From NCBI GenBank assembly GCA_001644045.1, contig LUUF01000067.1, forward strand, positions 1 through 44,012: a DNA stretch of 44,012 nucleotides, given 5' to 3'. Below are positions 8,598 to 17,277 of the stretch, one piece after another. How positions within the stretch are numbered: the first letter of the stretch is position 1; every line of letters begins with the position of its first letter. Source of the DNA: Methylomonas methanica (GTDB lineage: Bacteria > Pseudomonadota > Gammaproteobacteria > Methylococcales > Methylomonadaceae). The position numbers were made by a program, and so were the translations under genes. A model generated the notes under the pieces. It was given only the letters and a program-made list of their open reading frames with translations. It was not told where the DNA came from and did no database searches.

Positions 8598-9802
8598 TGG
8601 CCAAGCCTAAATTACTATATCTAGTCCACCGTATTCCTTATCCGCCTAACAAGGGCGACAAAATTCGTTCATTTCATTTTTTGCAGGCTTTGGCGGCGGA
8701 ATACCAGATATTCCTCGGTACCTTTATCGACGATCCGGATGATAAGCAGCATATCGATGCCTTAAAAACTTTCTGCGTGGATACTTGCTGTATCGATTTA
8801 AATTCCCAACTCGGCAAATTTAAAAGTCTGACTGGCTTGCTGACTGGAGAAGCCTTGAGTTTGCCGTATTACCGTAACCGTGAATTACAGAAATGGGTAG
8901 ATAAGACTATCGCCGAACAGAATATCCAACGGGTGATGATCTTTTCATCGCCAATGGCGCAATATGTTGAGAAATATACCAACTTGCATTGTGTGGCCGA
9001 TTTTGTCGATGTCGATTCCGACAAATGGCGGCAATATGCGCTTAGTAAGCATTGGCCCGCAAGTTGGGTTTATCGACGAGAAGCGGAAAAACTGCTGACC
9101 TATGAGCAACATATCGCTGAGCGGGCCGATGCGACAATATTCGTATCCGAACAAGAAGCAGGCTTGTTCAAAACTTTGGCGCCGGAATCCGCAGGTAAAA
9201 TCGGTTTTGTAAACAACGGCGTGGATACGGAAAAATTCGATCCGGACTTGTCATGGCAGACGCCGTTCCCGGCTGAGCAGCAGGCTATTGTGTTCACCGG
9301 TGCGATGGACTATTGGGCCAATGTCGATGCGGTCAAATGGTTTGCCGAGCAGGTATTCCCAGTTATTAAAAGCCGCCTGCCCGACGTACATTTTTACATA
9401 GTGGGTTCCAAACCTGCCAAAGAGGTGTTGCAACTGGCGGATAAAGAGCCAGCCGTAATTGTTACCGGACGGGTTGACGATGTCAGACCTTATGTTGCTT
9501 ATGCCGACATTGTCGTCGCACCCTTGCGGATTGCCAGAGGCATTCAAAACAAGGTGTTGGAAGCAATGGCAATGGCCAAACCGATAGTTGCTACCACGGC
9601 GGCTATGGAAGGCATACCGGGTGAAGAGGATTTGCAGGTGGCAATAGCGGACGCTGTGGAAGACTTTGCCAACCAAGTTTTACGGTTCTTGAGTCAGCCG
9701 GTCGAATCGGCTGACGTCAATCGCCGCTATGTGGAAAGCGATTTCAGTTGGGAGCAAAACGGCCAACGTTTGTGCCGATTGTTAGCGGGCGAGACTGCAT
9801 AA
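8597..9802 (+). CDS. XrtA-system glycosyltransferase, group 1 (TIGR03087-like)
   Basis: A GT-B-fold family 4-type glycosyltransferase of 401 residues. ATG 8597 is chosen over the upstream TTG 8573 because it gives the family start MAKPKLLYLVHRIPYPPNKG and forms a TAATG junction with the FemAB gene. The C-terminal donor-binding half contains FTGAMDYWANVDAV, YIVGSKP, VTGRVDDVRPYVAYAD and RGIQNKVLEAMAMAKPIVAT, with the E-x7-E region used for nucleotide-sugar binding. The N-terminal phrase and the operon place match the sugar transferase called stp1 in PEP-CTERM loci. The sugar transferred is unknown. Confidence 0.9.
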   Translation: MAKPKLLYLVHRIPYPPNKGDKIRSFHFLQALAAEYQIFLGTFIDDPDDKQHIDALKTFCVDTCCIDLNSQLGKFKSLTGLLTGEALSLPYYRNRELQKWVDKTIAEQNIQRVMIFSSPMAQYVEKYTNLHCVADFVDVDSDKWRQYALSKHWPASWVYRREAEKLLTYEQHIAERADATIFVSEQEAGLFKTLAPESAGKIGFVNNGVDTEKFDPDLSWQTPFPAEQQAIVFTGAMDYWANVDAVKWFAEQVFPVIKSRLPDVHFYIVGSKPAKEVLQLADKEPAVIVTGRVDDVRPYVAYADIVVAPLRIARGIQNKVLEAMAMAKPIVATTAAMEGIPGEEDLQVAIADAVEDFANQVLRFLSQPVESADVNRRYVESDFSWEQNGQRLCRLLAGETA

Positions 9803-10942
9803 ATGTCCAGATCACCGTTGCCGCCGTTAATCGTGCACATCATTTATCGGTTAGGCATTGGCGGGCTGGAGAACGGCCTAGTCAATATCATTAATAATTT
9901 GCCGGAAGACAGCTATCGGCACGCCATTATCTGTTTGGCGGATAGCACCGAATTCAGCCAACGCATTAAACGGCAAGATGTGATTGTTCATCAGATACAT
10001 AAGCGGCCAGGGCAGGATTGGGCGTCGTTTTATACAGTCTATCGCTTGTTGAAACAATGGCAGCCCTCTATCGTGCATACCCGTAATTTAGCGGCAATCG
10101 AATATCAGGTTTGCGCGTTGTTGGCCGGCGTGCCTTATCGGGTGCATGGCGAGCATGGCTGGGATGTCTTTGATCCCGACGGCAGTAATGTCAAATATCA
10201 ATGGCTACGGCGGATTTTGGGTTCAATCATCCATCGCTTCATTCCTTTATCACAGCATTTGCAGGATTATCTGCTGAATCGAGTCGGTATTCCCGCCTCA
10301 AAAATCACGCGCATCTGCAACGGCGTTGATACTAAAACCTTTTATCCTCGTTCCGGAAACAGACAAATACCGGACGATTGCTCGCTGAATTTGGATCAAA
10401 AGTTGGTGATAGGCACAGTCGGACGCATGCACGGCGTTAAAGATCAGTTGACGCTGGTTAGGGTTTTTATCGATGCTTGCGAAAACTCCCCGGAATTTGC
10501 CCAAATTGCTCGTTTGTTTTTGATCGGCGATGGGCCTTTGCGGGCCGAAGCGATTGAATTGTTGAATGCCGCCAGCCTGACAGATAAAGTCTGGTTACCA
10601 GGCGAGCGTGACGACATCCCCGAAATTTTGCGTAGCCTGGATATTTTCGTATTGCCTTCAAAGGCCGAAGGTATTTCCAATACTATATTAGAGGCGATGG
10701 CGAGCGGTTTGCCGATTATCGCTACGCGAGTTGGTGGCAACCCCGAGCTGGTGCTGGACGGTACGACCGGACGTCTGGTAGAAAAAGAGGATGTTACAGG
10801 TATGTCAGCGGCGATGCGGGAGTTGGTAATGGATAACGATAAACGGCGGCAATTGGGTAAAGCTGCGTTGCAGCGGATTCAGGCGGAATTTTCAATCGAT
10901 AGCATGGTGAATCGCTATCGGCAGGTTTATGACAAACAGTAA
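9803..10942 (+). CDS. XrtA-system glycosyltransferase, group 1 (TIGR03088-like)
   Basis: A second GT-B glycosyltransferase (379 residues) starting directly at the stop of the previous gene (TAAATG, no gap). It opens with PLIVHIIYRLGIGGLENGLV, the glycine-rich acceptor-side loop typical of the stp2-type subfamily. Later come GEHGWDVFDPDG, GTVGRMHGVKDQ, FLIGDGP, LPGERDDIPEILRSLDIFVL and SKAEGISNTILEAMASGLP, the standard donor-site motif. The exosortase gene often found next to this pair in other genomes is absent. Substrate and linkage are not readable from sequence. Confidence 0.9.
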   Translation: MSRSPLPPLIVHIIYRLGIGGLENGLVNIINNLPEDSYRHAIICLADSTEFSQRIKRQDVIVHQIHKRPGQDWASFYTVYRLLKQWQPSIVHTRNLAAIEYQVCALLAGVPYRVHGEHGWDVFDPDGSNVKYQWLRRILGSIIHRFIPLSQHLQDYLLNRVGIPASKITRICNGVDTKTFYPRSGNRQIPDDCSLNLDQKLVIGTVGRMHGVKDQLTLVRVFIDACENSPEFAQIARLFLIGDGPLRAEAIELLNAASLTDKVWLPGERDDIPEILRSLDIFVLPSKAEGISNTILEAMASGLPIIATRVGGNPELVLDGTTGRLVEKEDVTGMSAAMRELVMDNDKRRQLGKAALQRIQAEFSIDSMVNRYRQVYDKQ

Positions 10943-10962
10943 ATGATCCAGAGAGAACTCAT

Positions 10963-12849
10963 ATGTGCGGCATAGTCGGTATTTTCGAATTTACGGGTGC
11001 TAGTGAAATAGACCGCAATTTGTTGTCGCGGATGAATGAATCCCAGTTTCACCGGGGGCCCGACGAAGGTGGTTTGCATACCGAGCCTGGTTTAGGCTTT
11101 GGACACCGCCGCCTGTCTATTATTGACTTGTCCAGTGGTCAACAACCAATGCATAGTCAAGATGGCAATGTGGTGTTGACCTACAATGGCGAGGTCTATA
11201 ATTTTCCGGAATTGCGCGCAGAGCTGGAAGCATTGGGCTATAGCTTTAGGACTCATTGCGATACAGAAGTGATTCTCTACGCTTGGCAAGCTTGGGGTGA
11301 GTCTTGTGTGGAGCGCTTGCGTGGCATGTTTGCATTTGGGATTTGGGATAGGCCACGGCAGACCCTATTTTTGGCCAGAGATCGTCTTGGTGTAAAGCCG
11401 CTGTTTTATGCAGAGTTAAGCAACGGCCAATTCATTTTCGGTTCCGAACTGAAAGCCTTAAAACAGCACCCGCTATTGCCTAAAAACGTTGATCCCACGG
11501 CGATCGAAGACTATTTCGGTTTCGGGTATATTCCCGACCCAAAGACCATTTATAAAGGTGTTTACAAGCTTGAGCCCGGATATTCTCTAACGATTAAACG
11601 AGGACAGAGCGGTTTTCGACCTAAACAATATTGGGATGTTAAATTTCAGACCGTTGTTACGAGCAATGCAGCCGAAGCCGGTGAAGAGTTAATCGAACGT
11701 TTGCGCGAGGCCGTGAAAATTCGAATGGTCGCTGATGTGCCGTTGGGTGCGTTCCTATCCGGTGGCGTCGATTCCAGCGGTGTAGTGGCATTGATGGCGG
11801 GATTATCCAAAGAGCCTGTCAATACCTGTTCGATTTCCTTCGGCGATCCCAAATTTAACGAAGCACAATTCGCCGCTCAGGTAGCGGAACGCTATCATAC
11901 CGCGCACCGCGTCGAACAAGTCGATCCCGACGACTTTAGTCTAATCGATCAATTGTCCGGTTTGTATGACGAGCCATATGCCGACAGTTCAGCGTTGCCG
12001 ACGTACCGAGTTTGCGAATTGGCCAAGAAGCAGGTGACCGTGGTGTTATCTGGCGATGGCGGCGACGAAAATCTGGCCGGTTATCGGCGCTACCGTTGGC
12101 ATACTTACGAAGAACGGATGAGAGCATTATTGCCTGATGGGTTGCGGATGCCTTTGTTCTCAACCTTAGGCAAGGTCTATCCCAAGCTGGATTGGGCGCC
12201 CAAGGTATTGAGGGCGAAAACGACGCTGGAGTCCATAGGCCGGGATTCGATGGCGGGTTATTTTCACAGCGTATCGGTGCTATCCAATGGTATGCGTAGC
12301 CAATTATTTAGCGATAGTTTAAAAAGCGAGTTGCAGGGCTATCAGGCTATTGAAGTATTTCGTCGGTATAGTCGGCAGGCTCCGGAACATCCATTGTCTA
12401 TGGTGCAATATTTGGATTTGAAAACTTATTTAGCGGGCGATATTTTGACTAAAGTCGACCGGGCTAGTATGGCTCATGCCTTGGAAGTGCGGGTACCGTT
12501 GCTGGATCACAAGCTAGTGGAATGGATGGCAACCTTGCCGCCCGATTTGAAATTACATGGTCGGGAAGGTAAATATCTTTTTAAGAAAGCGTTGGAACCT
12601 TATTTGCCCGATGATATTCTTTACCGGCCCAAAATGGGTTTTGCAGTGCCATTGAGCAGTTGGTTTAGAGGACCGTTAAAGCAGCGCGTGCAACAGGCTT
12701 TGCTGGGAGAAACCCTGAGAAGTACCGGTTGGTTCGACGAGGCTTACTTGCAGCATTTGGTTAGTCAACACCAATCCGGGCTGCGCGATTACAGCGCGTC
12801 GATTTGGTCGTTACTGATGTTTGAAGCGTTTCTTCGAAATAATTTTTAA
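10963..12849 (+). CDS. XrtA-system amidotransferase, asparagine synthetase B paralogue (TIGR03108-like)
   Basis: A 628-residue class II glutamine amidotransferase/asparagine-synthetase-like protein. The start MCGIVGIFEF exposes the catalytic Cys2 after Met removal, and RGPDEGG and YNGEVYNFPELR are the glutaminase-domain motifs. The synthetase domain carries the ATP-pyrophosphatase loop SGGVDSS (266-272) and LSGDGGDENLAGYRRY further on. In EPS loci this group is thought to amidate a sugar acid or other carboxylate rather than make free asparagine; this is inference. It is separated by 20 bp from the glycosyltransferase with a purine-rich GAGAGAA stretch upstream of ATG. It differs from the second paralogue at 19833, which lacks Cys2. 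Confidence 0.92.
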   Translation: MCGIVGIFEFTGASEIDRNLLSRMNESQFHRGPDEGGLHTEPGLGFGHRRLSIIDLSSGQQPMHSQDGNVVLTYNGEVYNFPELRAELEALGYSFRTHCDTEVILYAWQAWGESCVERLRGMFAFGIWDRPRQTLFLARDRLGVKPLFYAELSNGQFIFGSELKALKQHPLLPKNVDPTAIEDYFGFGYIPDPKTIYKGVYKLEPGYSLTIKRGQSGFRPKQYWDVKFQTVVTSNAAEAGEELIERLREAVKIRMVADVPLGAFLSGGVDSSGVVALMAGLSKEPVNTCSISFGDPKFNEAQFAAQVAERYHTAHRVEQVDPDDFSLIDQLSGLYDEPYADSSALPTYRVCELAKKQVTVVLSGDGGDENLAGYRRYRWHTYEERMRALLPDGLRMPLFSTLGKVYPKLDWAPKVLRAKTTLESIGRDSMAGYFHSVSVLSNGMRSQLFSDSLKSELQGYQAIEVFRRYSRQAPEHPLSMVQYLDLKTYLAGDILTKVDRASMAHALEVRVPLLDHKLVEWMATLPPDLKLHGREGKYLFKKALEPYLPDDILYRPKMGFAVPLSSWFRGPLKQRVQQALLGETLRSTGWFDEAYLQHLVSQHQSGLRDYSASIWSLLMFEAFLRNNF

Positions 12850-12954
12850 TGATGTTTTTTTAAATACTGACTCTGTACGTGTGTGCAATAGACAGATACA
12901 AGGCATTTTGCTAGAGTGCGAACCAATTCAAAGTTTAATTTAAGAGGGTTCCAG

Positions 12955-13716
12955 ATGAACAAAATAGACGAACGAAGACATACTGCGGAAGAATCCCAGA
13001 ACGCTGGTAGATCACTTGATAAATCCAGAAGGTCTTTCGCGAAAGCCGGGGTGATCGCTCCAGTTTTAATGACCCTTACAAGTAAGACGGCTTTAGGTAG
13101 TGTTTATCAGTGCACCATATCAGGTGTGCAATCTGGTAACGTGTCAAGTCATTCGGAGGATATGTCTGCATGTAAGACAGGGAAATCTCCTATAGTTTGG
13201 CGTGACAATCTAGTCACAAGTACGGCTCCCAATTATACGCAGTGGATAGCTGCAGGTGTATGTCCAGTTAGGGTGGAAAGAAAATCCAACGGGACGCTTT
13301 CATATAAAAAAGGTGATTTGCCTTGTATAACTCCCCCTGTCTCAAGCGTTGCTGAAACGATGTGTAATGCCATTCTAGGTGTTAACAATTTTTCAGGGGG
13401 GACATCAACCAGCGGTCTATGTTTAACCAACGGTAGCGTTACTTATAAAGTTCCAACCACTTTTACGTCGATATTTGATCCCAGCCCTTCCAGTGATCCT
13501 ACTACCTTTTGGGATCTCCTGTCATTAACTGGACTCAAGACAAATGCATGTGTGGCTTATCTTAACGCTAAAGCAGGGTTTATTCAGGATGTGAGTCCTG
13601 ACGAGGTTATAAAACTCTATCGGTTATGTGCATTTAATCTACTATTCAACGACGGAAGTATCGCTGTGACTAATCAGGCAGGTGCAGCTGAATTATTGGC
13701 CAATCTTCATCAATAA
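12955..13716 (+). CDS. Secreted cysteine-containing protein with twin-arginine-type signal, function unknown
   Basis: I do not recognise a named family. ATG 12955 is preferred to GTG 12916 because AGAGGG lies at a good distance upstream. The N-terminal region has S24-R25-R26-S-F-A-K30 followed by a hydrophobic stretch (AGVIAPVLMTL) and likely cleavage near TALGS, which matches a Tat-type signal with an extended n-region. The exported part (about 205 residues) holds eight cysteines, an even number compatible with disulfides, and a Thr/Ser/Pro-rich middle. A phrase CVAYLNAKAG lies near the C terminus. The gene sits 10 bp before the PqqD-like/HprK-like pair, so it may be the partner or substrate of that system. 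Base composition is more AT-rich than the upstream glycosyltransferases. Confidence 0.72.
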   Translation: MNKIDERRHTAEESQNAGRSLDKSRRSFAKAGVIAPVLMTLTSKTALGSVYQCTISGVQSGNVSSHSEDMSACKTGKSPIVWRDNLVTSTAPNYTQWIAAGVCPVRVERKSNGTLSYKKGDLPCITPPVSSVAETMCNAILGVNNFSGGTSTSGLCLTNGSVTYKVPTTFTSIFDPSPSSDPTTFWDLLSLTGLKTNACVAYLNAKAGFIQDVSPDEVIKLYRLCAFNLLFNDGSIAVTNQAGAAELLANLHQ

Positions 13717-13726
13717 TTTTATTGTT

Positions 13727-13996
13727 GTGAAATGGAATATTTATCAAAGCTTCCCTATTCAGCTCGCGTTTTTTGATGACCAAATTGTTGTTTTTCATCA
13801 TGGTAGCGGAGAGACTCATCTTTTAGATAAGAACGCCAGTCTTATTCTATCTACAATCATGGAGTCCGAGGTGCCGATCTGTGAGCCAGCGTTGTTGGGG
13901 ATGGCTATTGAAGCCGGACTTGGGAGTGTTGATTCACAAACACTAGCAGGCGTATTAGGCGCGTTGCAGAATCTGCAGATTATTGAAAAAATATAG
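13727..13996 (+). CDS. PqqD-like HPr-rel-A system peptide chaperone
   Basis: A small protein of about 89 residues resembling the PqqD/RRE fold. The segment IQLAFFDDQIVVFHHGSGETHLLDKNASLIL matches in pattern the HPr-rel-A PqqD family (a D-D-x-x-V-V...SG-x-THLL core); a predicted helical C-terminal half ends with VLGALQNLQIIEKI. GTG 13727 is preferred: it is 10 bp after the preceding gene, while the longer GTG 13682 frame overlaps it and adds a non-family N terminus. PqqD-like domains bind leader peptides for modifying enzymes. It is followed 5 bp later by the HprK-like kinase, its usual partner. The peptide it would bind is not identified. Confidence 0.8.
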   Translation: MKWNIYQSFPIQLAFFDDQIVVFHHGSGETHLLDKNASLILSTIMESEVPICEPALLGMAIEAGLGSVDSQTLAGVLGALQNLQIIEKI

Positions 13997-14001
13997 AAAC
14001 T

Positions 14002-14910
14002 TTGAGCGGACCTTTTCCCACATCAGACCTAATAGCGTCTGGGCAATTTGTTATCAGGATTGGCCCTTTTTCAATTAGAATTCATTCTGCTATACCGTCA
14101 GTTCAGCAGGGTATCCTTGAACTTTACTCTGCCTATTCGATATTACCCCCTGATACTTTTTGCGACTTTTATGTCCGCTTGCTTCAGCCTTCGGGCGTAA
14201 GACGTTTCTTTCGCAAACAGGTGTTATTTGCCTTCGATCAATTTATTCCTTTCAAGCCTTTGCCTTATGCACAGGCATTTCCATTTTTTGAATGGGGACT
14301 GAACTGGTGTATATCCGGTTATTCTCACCGATTTCTGATTGTTCACGCCGCCGTGGTCGAAAGAAACGGTAAAGCATTGATTTTGCCCGGTGCCCCAGGG
14401 TCTGGTAAAAGTACCTTGTGTGCGGCTTTGATCAACAAGGGTTGGCGCTTATTATCTGATGAATTAACATTGGTCGATCGCGCAACGGGGCATGTTGTTC
14501 CGGTGCCTCGTCCGGTTAGCTTGAAAAATGAATCGATATCGGTCATAGCCGATACTTTTGCCGGTAGTCAATTCAGTCCTATCGTTCACGATACTTTGAA
14601 AGGGTCGGTTTGTTTGATGAAGCCGCCCGCCGATGCCATTGTAAAAGCTGACCAGGACGCACGGCCATGTTTGGTTGTATTTCCGAAATATCAGTCAGAA
14701 TCTCCATTGAATTTAAACCCTGTACCAAGAGCGGAAGCGTTTATGCGGTTGGCAGACCTGTCATTTAACTACAGTGTATTGGGCGCGAGCGGCTTTGAAA
14801 CGATGGCTGGTCTCGTTAAAAACTGTCAGGCTTATGATTTTATTTACGACGGCGATTTTAACCAAGCATCTGATTTATTTATGCAATTGTTGGGCGATGT
14901 ACAGTACTGA
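14002..14910 (+). CDS. HprK-related kinase A
   Basis: A 302-residue protein related to the C-terminal kinase domain of HPr kinase/phosphorylase. H115-A-A-V-V-E precedes a Walker A loop P-G-A-P-G-S-G-K-S-T (129-138), then LLSDELTLVD (about 151-159) and a PRPVSLKN segment (170-176) occur in the family order. The start is TTG 14002, 5 bp after the PqqD-like gene; no better ATG exists upstream of the conserved FVIRIGPFSIRI region. True HprK phosphorylates HPr on serine. Here no HPr gene is near, and related kinases in some lasso-peptide clusters phosphorylate the peptide. The substrate is therefore open. Confidence 0.87.
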   Translation: MSGPFPTSDLIASGQFVIRIGPFSIRIHSAIPSVQQGILELYSAYSILPPDTFCDFYVRLLQPSGVRRFFRKQVLFAFDQFIPFKPLPYAQAFPFFEWGLNWCISGYSHRFLIVHAAVVERNGKALILPGAPGSGKSTLCAALINKGWRLLSDELTLVDRATGHVVPVPRPVSLKNESISVIADTFAGSQFSPIVHDTLKGSVCLMKPPADAIVKADQDARPCLVVFPKYQSESPLNLNPVPRAEAFMRLADLSFNYSVLGASGFETMAGLVKNCQAYDFIYDGDFNQASDLFMQLLGDVQY

Positions 14911-14915
14911 GTCGC

Positions 14916-15995
14916 ATGATGTCTGATTTGTTAAATGAATACTTGATGATAAAAGTCAATGACAGTATTCGCACAAACCCGGATTGGGAGCTGCTTTTAA
15001 GACAAGCAAGGGGCGCCGGAGTATTGTCCAGACTGGCGTTCTTCTGGAAAAAATTTCGATTGTTCAGTCCGCCACAGCATTTTGCACATCATCTCGAGTC
15101 AGCCGAGACTTATTGGCTGTCTCAAAAACGTATCGTAAACTGGGAGCTATATAACCTGTCACAGGTCTTTAAGCTTTTGAATATTCGGTTGATTTTGTTG
15201 AAAGGCACCGCTTATTCTGCATCAGGATTGAACGCTGGTTTGGGACGCGTATTTAGCGATATTGATATACTGGTACCGAAGCACCAGTTGAAAGAAGTCA
15301 AAGATGCGTTGAAATGGTATGGATGGTTTCCTGAACCCATGGATAATTACGATCAGCGGTATTACGAGCGTTGGATGCATGAGTTGCCGCCGCTAAGGCA
15401 TATTAAGCGTGGGACTTCGCTGGACATTCATCACAATATACTCCCGCAAACCTGCAGTTTATATCCCGATGCCGAGTTATTGCTAAAAGCCTCTATTAAC
15501 ATAGCCGATACCGATTATTGGGTTTTGGCCCCCGAAGATATGGTTCTCCACAGCGCTAGCCATTTATTTTGGGGCGGAGAGTTTGAAAATGGTTTGCGCG
15601 ATTTGAGCGATATAGATTTACTCCTACGGGAGTTTAGTGGCAACGATCCAAGTTTTTGGCAAAATCTGCATAATCGGGCAAAAGTGTTGGGTTTGGGGAA
15701 GCCTTTATTTTACGCGCTACGCTACGCCACTAAATTATTGGACACTCCGATTCCTGATAGTGTCATTTTGGCTTCGGCTATCTATGCGGGACGCAGTAAA
15801 AACAGAGTTATGGACTATCTTTTCTTGCAAGCCCTAAAACCATATCATTCTAGCTGCGTAAACAGCCTGACCGGCTTTGCCCGTTGGCTGTTGTTTCTTC
15901 GTTCGCATTGGTTAAAAATGCCTTTGTATATCTTACTGCCGCATTTATTTAGAAAAGCTTGGTTGCGGTTGGCTGGAAATACTGAAAAAACATAA
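14916..15995 (+). CDS. Nucleotidyltransferase-family protein (NTP_transf_5-like)
   Basis: A 359-residue protein with a nucleotidyltransferase-like fold. The visible core is LILLKGTAYSAS (about 92-103), then GLGRVFSDIDILVPKHQL (108-125), where the D-I-D motif supplies metal-binding aspartates. LDIHHNILP and PEDMVLHSASHLFWGGEF follow, with paired histidines, and these are characteristic of the family (PF14907). Start ATG 14916 (or 14919) lies 5 bp after the kinase. Members are common beside HprK-like kinases in XrtA EPS loci and in some lasso-peptide clusters. The transferred nucleotide and acceptor are unknown. A 64-bp gap then separates it from the next glycosyltransferase. Confidence 0.83.
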   Translation: MMSDLLNEYLMIKVNDSIRTNPDWELLLRQARGAGVLSRLAFFWKKFRLFSPPQHFAHHLESAETYWLSQKRIVNWELYNLSQVFKLLNIRLILLKGTAYSASGLNAGLGRVFSDIDILVPKHQLKEVKDALKWYGWFPEPMDNYDQRYYERWMHELPPLRHIKRGTSLDIHHNILPQTCSLYPDAELLLKASINIADTDYWVLAPEDMVLHSASHLFWGGEFENGLRDLSDIDLLLREFSGNDPSFWQNLHNRAKVLGLGKPLFYALRYATKLLDTPIPDSVILASAIYAGRSKNRVMDYLFLQALKPYHSSCVNSLTGFARWLLFLRSHWLKMPLYILLPHLFRKAWLRLAGNTEKT

Positions 15996-16059
15996 ATCAT
16001 GGCAATCATGTCGAACCGGGCAAGTTGCCGATAGGAACATTCTTTAACTCGTTGTCGAC

Positions 16060-17277
16060 ATGAAGATATTACACATATTGGATCACTCCATTCCTTTGCA
16101 CAGCGGATATACTTTCCGTACTCGTGCCATTCTCGAACAACAACGCAAACTGGGCTGGGAGACGTTTCACGTTACGTCGGCTAAGCATCAAACCGCCGAA
16201 GCTCCCATCGAAACCGTCGACGGCCTGACTTTTTATCGATCTGTCATCCCGCAAGGCTTGGCGGCAAAATTACCTGTGTTAAATCAGTGGACTATCGTGA
16301 AGTCTTTAGCAGAACGGTTGGATGAAATCATTCCGCAGATCAAACCGGACATTTTGCACGCCCATTCGCCCGCTTTAAACGGATTGGCGGCGTTAAAAAT
16401 AGCCAAAAAATACCGACTACCGCTCGTTTACGAATGCAGGGCATTTTGGGAGGATGCGGCTGTTGATCATGGTACTACTCAAGAGGGAAGCTTACGTTAC
16501 CGATTGACCAAGGCATTGGAAACACATGTGTTCAAACATGCCGATGCGGTTACGACCATTTGTGAGGGGCTTCGGAGCGACATTGTCAGTCGCGGTATCG
16601 TCGCCGAAAAAGTTACTGTGATTCCCAATGCCGTCGATATAGATAAATTCACCTATGGAGAGCCTGCTAATCCGGAGTTGGCGGCTGAATTAGGCTTGGC
16701 AGGCAAAATTGTACTCGGCTTCATCGGGTCTTTTTATGCTTACGAGGGTTTATTGCTATTGCTGGATGCTTTGCCGGCGATTATCGAACAACAGCCTGAT
16801 GTGCGATTGTTGTTAGTGGGCGGTGGGCCGCAACAACAACAGATCCTGCAGAAAATTGAGGCGTTGGGCTTGCAGGATTGGGTTATTCTTCCCGGACGCG
16901 TCGCTCACGATCAAGTGCAGCGCTATTACAATCTAGTCGATATCTTCGTTTATCCGCGCTTGGCGATGCGCTTGACCGATTTGGTGACCCCTTTGAAGCC
17001 GCTGGAAGCGATGGCCCAAGGTCGCTTATTGGTGGCGTCGGATGTCGGCGGACATCACGAATTGATTCGCGACAGGGAAACCGGCTATCTGTTCAAGGCC
17101 GGAGATAAAGCGGCATTGGCGGAAACCGTGTTGGCAGCCCTCAATCAGCAGGATCAATGGGAGCAAGTTCGGCAAGCCGGTAGGCGCTATGTCGAAGAAG
17201 AGCGCAATTGGCGGCGAAGCGTTAGTCATTATCAAGCTGTTTACGGCCGGGTAATGGCGGGTAAAGATGGCAGATAA
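16060..17277 (+). CDS. XrtA-system glycosyltransferase (TIGR04063-like, exosortase A-associated)
   Basis: A GT-B glycosyltransferase of 405 residues. The opening MKILHILDHSIPLHSGYTFR and ILEQQRKLGWETFHVTS are the characteristic N terminus of the TIGR04063 exosortase-A-associated subfamily. HAHSPALNGLAAL and VYECRAFWEDAAVDHGTT follow. The donor site has GFIGSFYAYEGL, LLLVGGGPQQQ, LPGRVAHDQVQRYYNLVDIF and LTDLVTPLKPLEAMAQGRLL. It overlaps the next gene by 11 bp. The sugar and linkage cannot be read from sequence. Confidence 0.9.
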   Translation: MKILHILDHSIPLHSGYTFRTRAILEQQRKLGWETFHVTSAKHQTAEAPIETVDGLTFYRSVIPQGLAAKLPVLNQWTIVKSLAERLDEIIPQIKPDILHAHSPALNGLAALKIAKKYRLPLVYECRAFWEDAAVDHGTTQEGSLRYRLTKALETHVFKHADAVTTICEGLRSDIVSRGIVAEKVTVIPNAVDIDKFTYGEPANPELAAELGLAGKIVLGFIGSFYAYEGLLLLLDALPAIIEQQPDVRLLLVGGGPQQQQILQKIEALGLQDWVILPGRVAHDQVQRYYNLVDIFVYPRLAMRLTDLVTPLKPLEAMAQGRLLVASDVGGHHELIRDRETGYLFKAGDKAALAETVLAALNQQDQWEQVRQAGRRYVEEERNWRRSVSHYQAVYGRVMAGKDGR

